A DNA stretch of 14,580 nt from Deltaproteobacteria bacterium. GTDB taxonomy: Bacteria; Desulfobacterota; Desulfobulbia; Desulfobulbales; UBA5123. Below the pieces are notes generated by a model. The model had not been told where the DNA came from. It was given only the letters and a program-made list of their open reading frames with translations, and made no database searches. Positions 1-6,390 of this stretch are shown in pieces. The DNA lies in the NCBI GenBank assembly GCA_021788685.1, contig JAJYKH010000028.1:1-14580 (forward strand), written 5' to 3'. Positions within the stretch are counted from its first letter, which is position 1; each line of letters begins with the position of its first letter. Position numbers and translations under genes: made by a program.

Positions 1-945
1 GGGCGGCTCGTAGGGGGCGTCGATCCCCTTCGGGGGGATGTCGCCGTCGGTGTACCCCAGAAAGGCCAGGGCGATGTAATTGGACAGGTCCCAGATCTTC
101 GCCGATTCCAGGTACTTCTTGAAATAGGGCATGGCGGTGCCGCTGATGCCGTTCATGATCTGGTAGTAGAAGATGCCCCCGATGTACCGGTTCTCCACCA
201 GGTGGCGGCGGAGAGTGGTGAAGTTGAGGGGCGGCGGCATGAGATAGGGGGCGGCCGGGCCATGGCCGTCGCCCACGGGGCCGTGGCAGTTGATGCAGAA
301 GGTCTGGTAGAGCTCTTTTCCGCGCTGGAGGCTGGCCGGCAGCGGCGGGTACGGATTGGGCATGGGCCGCCAGACCGCGGGGACGTTGGCGTGGATCCAC
401 TTGATGTTCTCGTCCGGCCCGGCGAGGTAGGCGGCGACTGACCTTTCTTTCCAATCCCTCTGGCGGGCAGTCCGTTTGTCGGCGTCCTTCCGGCCCATGG
501 CCTGGACGAAGGCGACGAGCTTCCCGATCTTGTCCGGGCCCAGGAACGCCCAGTCGGGCATGAGGGATTTGGGGCTGGTGAAGCGGGGATCGGCGAAATG
601 GGCCAGGTGCCAGTCATCGGGGTGCTCCCCGCCCTCCTGGGACAGGTCGGGGCCGGTCCGCTCGGTGCCCAGGATGACCGGCTCCATGTCCACGTAGTCG
701 CCCGGCTGGGCGATCCGTTCGGCGCCGATCCCCCAGTCGGTGATCCGGATGTAGAGGGAGTGGCAGTAGCCGCAGCCGTTGTTCACGTAAAGGCTCCACC
801 CTTCCTGCTCTTCGGCGGTGAGGGGCCGCCAGCTGGCGGACGGCTTGACGTCGAGGGTGGCCATGGGCAGGAAGACCAGGACGGTGACGGACGCCCAGAA
901 GACCAGGAGCCCGCCGATGATGAGGATGGCCGGGGTCATCTTCAT
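1..945 (-). CDS. ccoO: cbb3 oxidase dihaem cytochrome c subunit (CcoO fused to a CcoP-like domain), 3' end outside window
   Basis: Membrane-anchored cytochrome c that would carry electrons to the CcoN catalytic subunit. The visible 315 residues have one N-terminal membrane segment (about 5-27) and a first haem site CGYCH (58-62) with a likely axial Met in SLMP (129). A second cytochrome c domain follows, with CINCH (217-221) and a likely axial Met in TAMPYF (272). The first half is CcoO-like in layout: anchor, haem, then a GPDLSQ-type segment. The second half resembles a CcoP-type monohaem domain, so two subunits appear fused. The frame is still open at base 1, so more haems may follow. The ATG overlaps the ccoN stop as ATGA, and a GGAGG-type ribosome site lies just upstream inside ccoN; both support the start. 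I am confident of cytochrome c and oxidase association. The exact CcoO/CcoP partition is inferred. Confidence 0.85.
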   Translation of the reverse strand, partial: MKMTPAILIIGGLLVFWASVTVLVFLPMATLDVKPSASWRPLTAEEQEGWSLYVNNGCGYCHSLYIRITDWGIGAERIAQPGDYVDMEPVILGTERTGPDLSQEGGEHPDDWHLAHFADPRFTSPKSLMPDWAFLGPDKIGKLVAFVQAMGRKDADKRTARQRDWKERSVAAYLAGPDENIKWIHANVPAVWRPMPNPYPPLPASLQRGKELYQTFCINCHGPVGDGHGPAAPYLMPPPLNFTTLRRHLVENRYIGGIFYYQIMNGISGTAMPYFKKYLESAKIWDLSNYIALAFLGYTDGDIPPKGIDAPYEPP

Positions 946-2330
946 GCGATTTCCTCCAGCTCCCAGACCATGGTGTCCGGGTCCACCGGCTCCCCGCGCC
1001 GCAGGGTCATGACCAGGTTGTAGAAGCCGATGAAGGAAGAGGCGATGATCGAGAGCCCCAGGCCCAGGCGGCTGCCCATGTAGGGGGGCAGCTCCGGCAG
1101 GACCTTGTAGACCAGCTCGCCGTTGTTCCAGGCGCTGCCCTGGACCAGGCCGGCAGCGGTGAGCACCAGGAAGAAGCCGGTGAGCCCCAGCATGAGGAGG
1201 CCGAACTGGAGGTTCACCAGGGCCGGGGAATAGACCCTCCGGCCGGTGATCATCGGCAGCACGTGCCACATGGTCCCCACGGCGATGAAGCCGGAAAAGC
1301 CGAGGACCGCGATGTGGGCGTGGCCTACCGTCCAGTTGTTGAAGTGGGTGACCGGCTGAAGGTAGGGCAGCGACTGCAGAGGCCCCTGGATGCACGTGAT
1401 GAGATACCAGATCAGCCCGGCCAGGACGAGCCGGCCGGTCGGCTCATGGAGCAGCCGCCCGCCCGCCCCCCGGGCGGTCATCCACAGGTTGGTCAGCACG
1501 GTGAAGACCGGGATGGCCATGGTCATGGAGCTGACGGTGGACGCCACCTTGATCCAGTTGGGGATGGGGCCCTGGACGATGTGGTGGCCGCCGATGTGGG
1601 TGTAGAAGGCCACCAGGGTCCAGAAGCCGATGGCCCCCAGGGCGTGCGAGTAGAGCGGCCTTTTCACCACCCGGGGAACCACGAAGTAAGCCGCCCCGGT
1701 GGCGAGCGGCGTGAGCAGCAGGCCGGGGAGGTTGTGGCCCCAGAACCAGTGGACGATGGGGTCCAGGATGCCTGACAACGCCCCGGTCCGCGGATGCCAC
1801 ATGACGTTGCCGATGAAGTAGGCCCCCGAGGTCCACAGGAAGGTCCCGGTCATGTACCAGACCGAGATGTAGAGGTACTTCTCCACCCGGTTGAGGATGG
1901 TCATCACCAGGTTGAGGATGGACAGGAGCAGGGCCAGCATGAGGGAAACGTCGGCGATCCAGATGTACTCGGCATACTCCCGGCCCTGGCTGTAGCCCAT
2001 GCCGAAGGAGATGGGGCCGCTCAGGACCGCCAGGTTCCAGAACAGGCAGCTCGCCCACCCGACCGGCTCCGACCACAGAGGGGTGCGGAGCAGGGCGGGG
2101 ACGTAATAATAGCCGCAGCCGATCAGGACGGAGGCCACGAAGCCGTAGAGCACGGTGTTGACGTGCACCGGCCGCGCCCGGCTGAAAACCAGGGCCGGGA
2201 TGTTCGCGAAGAATTCCGGGGAGACCAGGTGGATGGCGGAAAACAGGCCGTAGATGGTGCCGACCATGTACCAGACCGAGCCGGTGATGATGAAGAGGAG
2301 CGCGGTCGAGTAGGGCTTGAAGGGCTTCAT
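942..2330 (-). CDS. ccoN: cbb3-type cytochrome c oxidase catalytic subunit I (CcoN)
   Basis: Haem-copper oxidase core subunit that reduces O2 to water at a haem b3-CuB centre and conserves energy across the inner membrane. It has 462 residues, about the usual CcoN length, and about twelve hydrophobic segments. Visible ligands are H56 (RPVHVNT, low-spin haem b), H199 (WGHN, CuB), H249-H250 (GGHH, CuB), and H337 and H339 (VGHAH, haem b3 and haem b). Y243 sits six residues before H249, the spacing of the His-Tyr cross-link characteristic of cbb3 (C-family) oxidases. From memory, the Pseudomonas stutzeri CcoN ligands fall in the same order with a nearly constant offset. An AGGGA-type ribosome site lies 7 nt before the ATG. 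It sits 57 bp after actA and overlaps the downstream cytochrome gene by 4 nt, so it is part of the ACIII operon. No ccoQ, ccoG or ccoS is seen in the window. Confidence 0.95.
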   Translation of the reverse strand: MKPFKPYSTALLFIITGSVWYMVGTIYGLFSAIHLVSPEFFANIPALVFSRARPVHVNTVLYGFVASVLIGCGYYYVPALLRTPLWSEPVGWASCLFWNLAVLSGPISFGMGYSQGREYAEYIWIADVSLMLALLLSILNLVMTILNRVEKYLYISVWYMTGTFLWTSGAYFIGNVMWHPRTGALSGILDPIVHWFWGHNLPGLLLTPLATGAAYFVVPRVVKRPLYSHALGAIGFWTLVAFYTHIGGHHIVQGPIPNWIKVASTVSSMTMAIPVFTVLTNLWMTARGAGGRLLHEPTGRLVLAGLIWYLITCIQGPLQSLPYLQPVTHFNNWTVGHAHIAVLGFSGFIAVGTMWHVLPMITGRRVYSPALVNLQFGLLMLGLTGFFLVLTAAGLVQGSAWNNGELVYKVLPELPPYMGSRLGLGLSIIASSFIGFYNLVMTLRRGEPVDPDTMVWELEEIA

Positions 2331-2344
2331 GGTTATTCCCTTGT

Positions 2345-2380
2345 GATCCGTCCGATCCGTCCGATCCGACCGATCGGTCT
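2345..2380. repeat. Degenerate 9-bp tandem repeat with a 12-bp palindrome
   Basis: In the 57-bp gap between actA and ccoN the 9-mer GATCCGTCC occurs twice exactly (2345-2353, 2354-2362). It is followed by GATCCGACC (2363-2371) and GATCGGTCT (2372-2380). The perfect palindrome GACCGATCGGTC spans 2368-2379. In the operon mRNA this lies just before the ccoN ribosome site, so a local hairpin is possible. No known element is recognised. Confidence 0.7.
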
Positions 2381-2387
2381 GATGACC

Positions 2388-3035
2388 TTACCGATGACAG
2401 GTGAAGCAGTCATGGGTCGCCCCGGTCTCGCGGTGGCAGGTGATGCAGAACCCCATCACCAGGTCCTGGACCTGCTCGATCCGGTCCATGGCGGCGACGT
2501 CGCCGTGGCATTTCCCGCAGTCGATCCCCCGGTGGAGATGCACCGAGTGGTTGAAGTAGACGTACTCCGGCAGCTTGGTGACCTTTTTCCATATGATGGG
2601 CGCCCGCTCGGCATAGTGGCGGCGGACCCTCTCGATCGGGGGATAGGTGACGATGATCCGCGAATGGCACAGCATGCAGGTCTCCACCGGCGGGATGCCC
2701 GCCCGGGCCGACTCGGCCGCCTGGTTGTGACAGAACAGGCAGCTGATGCTCTTCACCCCGGCATGGATCCGGTGGCTGAAGGGAATCGGCTGCGCGGGAC
2801 CGATCCGGGTCCGGAAAGAGGCATGGTACACCCCGATCATGAGCCCGACGGTCAACAGGACCGCCAGAAAGCCCGTGAGCCGCCAGCCGAAGCGGACCGG
2901 GCTGTCCCGGTAAGACTCCGCCCGCTTGGACGAAGGCTCGCCCGGGGGGTGGATCCGCACCCGCTCCCGTTCGTGGGCCGGCCGGTATTCCGGATGGCCC
3001 GGCTCCCCCGGCCTTCTCCCGGAGCCCGCGCTCAT
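2388..3035 (-). CDS. actA: Alternative complex III pentahaem cytochrome c subunit (ActA)
   Basis: Periplasmic multihaem cytochrome anchored by one N-terminal helix, expected to accept electrons from the ActB iron-sulphur chain and pass them to the oxidase. The 215 residues contain a basic cytoplasmic tail (1-50), one membrane helix (about 51-71), and five CxxCH sites: CLFCH (99), CMLCH (120), CGKCH (173), CITCH (197) and CFTCH (210). Extra His-rich stretches (SHRIH 87-91, NHSVHLH 162-168) can supply distal ligands. Five haems with one N-terminal helix match the ActA family. The frame stays open far upstream, but the ATG at 3035 is chosen because it forms an ATGA overlap with the actF stop. 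A GTG or TTG start slightly downstream is possible. The last haem site lies one residue before the stop. In canonical clusters actA is first; here it follows actF. A NapC/NrfH-like or QrcA-like cytochrome is the alternative, disfavoured by the neighbours. Confidence 0.85.
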   Translation of the reverse strand: MSAGSGRRPGEPGHPEYRPAHERERVRIHPPGEPSSKRAESYRDSPVRFGWRLTGFLAVLLTVGLMIGVYHASFRTRIGPAQPIPFSHRIHAGVKSISCLFCHNQAAESARAGIPPVETCMLCHSRIIVTYPPIERVRRHYAERAPIIWKKVTKLPEYVYFNHSVHLHRGIDCGKCHGDVAAMDRIEQVQDLVMGFCITCHRETGATHDCFTCHR

Positions 3036-4120
3036 GTCCGGTCCGTGTCCTCGAAGGGCCAGTCCGGCCACCAGTATCCAAACCAGACCACCCCCAGGCC
3101 CAGCGTTCCCAGGCAGGCGGCGAGCATGGAAGCCTCGATGGCCCCGAACCGCAGGCCGGTCCTCAAGGTGGGGGCGACCAGCCACCAGCGCTCCACCCAG
3201 AGGCCGGCCAGCAGGATCAGGGCGATCCCCCCGAGGATCCAGCGGTTCCGTTTGGCGCCGACGGTGAGCAGCATCACCATGGGCCCCAGGTAGATCACCC
3301 CCAGCAGGACCAGGCTGACCAGGGTCCAGGGCTGCTCGTTCATCCGCGGGACCAGAAACCGGGTATCGACGGGCAGGTTCTCGAACCACATGGTGAGCAG
3401 CTGGCAGAACATCAGGTAGGTGGTGAGAATGGAGAGGCCGAGAATCAGCTTGCCCAGATCGTGCAGCCGTTTCGGGGCCGGATCGCTCCGGAGGATGGCC
3501 TGCAGGGTCCAGCCGGTGAGCGCGATGTACAGCCCGGAGACGAAGAAATAGGCCCCGAAGGCCGTGCTGACCCAGTGCGGATCGAGGGCCATGACCAGAT
3601 CGAACCCGAGCAGGGAAAAAACGAGGCCGTAGGCAAGGGCCAGCAGGGTCGCCTGCGCCGCGCACGGCGCCCCTCGGTGCCTCCGGGCGAGATACCAGGC
3701 GGCCAGGCCCCAGAAGAGGGCCAGGGCGCCCACGTCGCGGCCGTACAGCGCGGGGATGTTGAGCCACAGCGGCCGGGGGACGTCCACCCAGGGCAGGTAG
3801 CGGCCGGCGCCGAGCCACAGGCCGCCCAGGGCGATGAGCGAGGGCAGGGCGAAGGCGGCGCCGCTCACCGCGAACCGCTCCAGGGAGCCGGCCCACTGCG
3901 CCTTGGTGATCGCCAGGATGGCGGACCAGACCACCATTCCGGCGGCCAGCGGGGTGAAGAAGATGAAATCGACCAGGAGGGCCCCCCAGGCCCGCTCCGG
4001 TTCCGGCCCGGTGGTGATCACGAGCAGCCAGTAGGCAAGGCCCGCCAGGGCGAGCAGGAGCCAGGCGCCGCCCGCAAGCCAGGGCGGGGGAGGTCGGCGG
4101 CTTTTTTCAGGTGACGGCAT
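3032..4120 (-). CDS. actF: Alternative complex III membrane subunit ActF
   Basis: Integral membrane subunit of ACIII, related to ActC/NrfD-like proteins, with about ten hydrophobic segments in 362 residues. The family hallmark is clear: a segment reading MALDPHWVSTAFGAYFF (about residues 177-193), followed by further helices with MWFENLP (244-250) and ERWWL (310-314). The ATG at 4120 is chosen over one 66 nt upstream because a CGGAGG ribosome site sits about 6 nt before it, and because it begins the protein with a short polar tail leading into helix 1. It overlaps the actCD stop by 14 nt and the next gene by 4 nt, so translation is probably coupled on both sides. Canonical clusters place a monohaem actE between actD and actF; here actF follows directly. 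The membrane role is secure. Whether ActF itself takes part in quinol binding or proton transfer cannot be read from this sequence. Confidence 0.88.
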   Translation of the reverse strand: MPSPEKSRRPPPPWLAGGAWLLLALAGLAYWLLVITTGPEPERAWGALLVDFIFFTPLAAGMVVWSAILAITKAQWAGSLERFAVSGAAFALPSLIALGGLWLGAGRYLPWVDVPRPLWLNIPALYGRDVGALALFWGLAAWYLARRHRGAPCAAQATLLALAYGLVFSLLGFDLVMALDPHWVSTAFGAYFFVSGLYIALTGWTLQAILRSDPAPKRLHDLGKLILGLSILTTYLMFCQLLTMWFENLPVDTRFLVPRMNEQPWTLVSLVLLGVIYLGPMVMLLTVGAKRNRWILGGIALILLAGLWVERWWLVAPTLRTGLRFGAIEASMLAACLGTLGLGVVWFGYWWPDWPFEDTDRT

Positions 4121-5999
4121 GGATCGCCTCCGCTTCTTCCGTTTCCCGCAGGATTTCACCCACCCGCTCCCGCTCGTTCCGGCCACACGCCACGAACAGC
4201 GCGAACTTGTCCACGCTGCAGCGCGGGTCGTAGCCGTTCGGCAACCGGAAGGACCCCAGGCGGCCGTGGATGAGCATGCCGATGAAATTGAAGACCGCGC
4301 CGGTGGCCACCGCGGCTTCGAAGCCGAAGATCACGAAGGCGATGGGGGCGACCGGCGGCTTGCCGCCCACGATCAGCTCGTTGCGGGTGGCGGCATAGAC
4401 CATCAGCCCGAAGGCGCCGGTCAGCCCGAGCAGGACCCCGGCCAGCGTCCAGTAGCGGACCGGGGTGGGCCGCCGGTTGAGCAGCCCCTCGGCCTGCTTG
4501 ACGCTGAAGGGGGTGAAGGTCTCCAGCCGCTCGTAGCCCTCCCGGCGCAGACGCCGGATGGCGGCAACCATCGCTTCCGCTGTGGCATAGACGGCCGAAA
4601 GGCCGGCCTCGTTCCGGCCGGGAACCGGCGCGCGGCGGGAAGGCCTTTCCGGGGGCTCCTCGGTGACGGCCTCCGGGGCCAGCTGCTCCTTGATGTCGCT
4701 CAAGGCGATCATGGGCACCTGCTTGGACAGCACCAGGACCCCCAAGGCGAAGAAGGCGAAGGTGCCCACGGTGATGCACCCCTCCACCCAGTCCGGGTAG
4801 TAGGCGCCCCAGTTGTGGGGCATGAAGTCGTGAGCGGTGGAGGCGGCGACGATGGTGTAGCGCTCCATCCACATGCCGACGTTGATCAGGAGGACGATGG
4901 GCAGCAGGGCCTTGGGGCTGCGGCGGAGCCGCCGCCAGAAGAGGGTGGCGGGCAGCAGGAAGTTGAGGATGATCAGCGGCCAGTAGGTGGGCGCGATCCA
5001 GCCCGTCGCCTGCCACACCGTCCACTGCCACTCGATCTTGTCGCCCGAATACCAGGCGAAGAAGGGCTCCACCGCGTAGGTGTAGCCCACGATCAGCCCG
5101 GTGGCGATGATGATCTTGGCGATGGACTCCAGGTGGTGGATGGTGATGATCTCTTCCAGGTGCAGGAAATGGCGCAGGGGAATGAGCAGGGTGATCGCCA
5201 TGGACATGCCGGAGAGGATGGCCCCGGCCACGAAATAGGGCGCGTAAATGGTGGTGTGCCAGCCGGTGAGCAGGCTGGTGCCGAAGTCCCAGGCCACGAT
5301 GGAATGGACGGAGATGGCCACCGGGGTGATGAGGGCGGCGATGAAGAGATAGCCGCGCTGGTGATGCCGCCACTGGTTGCCCGAGCCGCTCCAGCCCAGG
5401 GCCAGGGCCCGGTAGACCTTGGTGCGGGGATGGTCCGGCCCCAGAACCGCCGCGCACTGGTCCCTGGCGGCGGCGGCATCCGGCAGCAGGCCGACGAAGT
5501 AGAAGATGATGCTCACGGTCAGGTAGACGGCGATGGAAGCCATGTCCCAGACCAGAGGGCTGGTGAAATTGGGCCAGATCTGCCGCTGGGAGGGGTAGGG
5601 CAAAATGAAGTAGGCCACCCACAGCCGGCCCAGGTGCATGAGCGGGTACATGCCGGCTATGGTGATGGCGAAGAGGGTCATGGTCTCCGCCGCCCGGGAG
5701 ACGGCCCGCCGGAAGGTGGCCCGCACCAGCAGCAGGGTGGCCGAGACCATGGTCCCCGACATGGCGATTGCCACCCAGAAGATGTAATTGCCGATGTAGA
5801 CCCCCCAATCCACGGGATCGTGAATGCCGGCAACCCCCATGCCGGTGAGGACCTGGTAAAGCCAGATGGAAAACCAGGCGCCCACCATCAGGCCCAGGCC
5901 CGCCATGATGGGGTAGTGCACCAGGGGGGGCGGTCCCAGGGGCCGCAGCACTTGCCGGTTCACCTGATCGTAGGTGAGATCGGGGATGTTTTCCGCCAT
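4107..5999 (-). CDS. actC: Alternative complex III ActC-ActD fusion (NrfD/PsrC-like quinol-binding membrane subunit plus DUF3341 domain)
   Basis: The 630 residues combine two normally separate ACIII subunits. Residues 1 to about 440 are NrfD/PsrC-like: a short cytoplasmic N-terminus, then about ten hydrophobic segments, with LRHFLHLEEIITIHHLE (275-291) and the late ActC-like segment HNWGAYYPDWVEG (395-407). In this family the module binds quinol and borders the ActB iron-sulphur chain. A proline-rich linker (about 440-463) leads to residues 465-630, which look like ActD/DUF3341: GLSAVYATAEAMVAAIRRLR, FTPFSVKQAEGLL, two helices, and a C-terminal FRLPNGYDPRCSVDKFALFV segment. There is no stop between the two parts, and both are full length for their families. 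A GGAG ribosome site lies 8 nt before the ATG. The gene follows actB across a repeat-filled gap and overlaps actF by 14 nt. The symbol actC covers only the first half. Confidence 0.9.
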   Translation of the reverse strand: MAENIPDLTYDQVNRQVLRPLGPPPLVHYPIMAGLGLMVGAWFSIWLYQVLTGMGVAGIHDPVDWGVYIGNYIFWVAIAMSGTMVSATLLLVRATFRRAVSRAAETMTLFAITIAGMYPLMHLGRLWVAYFILPYPSQRQIWPNFTSPLVWDMASIAVYLTVSIIFYFVGLLPDAAAARDQCAAVLGPDHPRTKVYRALALGWSGSGNQWRHHQRGYLFIAALITPVAISVHSIVAWDFGTSLLTGWHTTIYAPYFVAGAILSGMSMAITLLIPLRHFLHLEEIITIHHLESIAKIIIATGLIVGYTYAVEPFFAWYSGDKIEWQWTVWQATGWIAPTYWPLIILNFLLPATLFWRRLRRSPKALLPIVLLINVGMWMERYTIVAASTAHDFMPHNWGAYYPDWVEGCITVGTFAFFALGVLVLSKQVPMIALSDIKEQLAPEAVTEEPPERPSRRAPVPGRNEAGLSAVYATAEAMVAAIRRLRREGYERLETFTPFSVKQAEGLLNRRPTPVRYWTLAGVLLGLTGAFGLMVYAATRNELIVGGKPPVAPIAFVIFGFEAAVATGAVFNFIGMLIHGRLGSFRLPNGYDPRCSVDKFALFVACGRNERERVGEILRETEEAEAIHAVT

Positions 6000-6048
6000 G
6001 GGCTGGGCTCCGGTTCCTCGCTTGTTTCAGATGCAATCCGCTTGAGAG

Positions 6049-6390
6049 CGCTGCGCGGTTGGAGGTCGGAGGAGCGCTTCGCTTGAGGTTGGAGGCAACT
6101 GCCTCAGCAACGAGCCCTCATGCGCCCTTGAGCCTTTGCCTCCAACCTCCAACCTCTAACCTAATGCTTCTCCTGGCCTTTGCCTCCGACCTCAAACCAG
6201 CGGCGCTTCGCGGCTGGAGGTTGGAGGAGCGCTTCGCTTGAGGTCGGAGGCAACGGCCTCAGCAACAAGCCCTCATGCGCCCTTGAGCCTTTGCCTCCAA
6301 CCTTTAACCTCCAACCTAATGCGTCTTCTGGCCTTTGCCTCCGACCTCAAACCTCCAACCTAACGCGCCTTTCAGCCTTTACCTCCAACC
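6049..6390. repeat. 155-bp-period direct repeats with internal inverted repeats between actB and actCD
   Basis: Bases 6061-6198 and 6216-6353 align without gaps at a period of 155 bp, with about nine mismatches in 138 by hand. A partial third copy (6352-6390) aligns with 6308-6346 at a 44-bp offset. Each unit is built from GGTTGGAGG-type words and their complements. Perfect 14-bp inverted arms are GAGGTTGGAGGCAA (6085-6098) with its complement at 6136-6149, and GAGGTCGGAGGCAA (6240-6253) with its complement at 6180-6193. The third copy overlaps the actB 3' end. No transposase, target-site duplication or gene is present in 6000-6371, and none of the short open frames through it is convincing. 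Confidence 0.9.

Noticed and set aside
1794..3293. Plus-strand open frame of about 500 codons opposite actA and ccoN
   Set aside because: It spans two real genes and their intergenic repeat. No ribosome site or conserved motif supports it.
2388..3896. Long version of the pentahaem cytochrome starting near 3896
   Set aside because: The first 287 codons overlap actF in another frame and look like shadow sequence. The ATG at 3035 forms an ATGA junction with actF and gives a normal ActA layout.
4119..6086. Plus-strand open frame of about 650 codons opposite the actC-actD gene
   Set aside because: Antisense shadow. The product is charged and low in complexity with no family signature, while the minus strand encodes clear membrane helices.
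6049..6390. Repeat array as a CRISPR
   Set aside because: Units are about 155 bp and contiguous, with no short identical repeats separated by unique spacers, and no cas genes are near.
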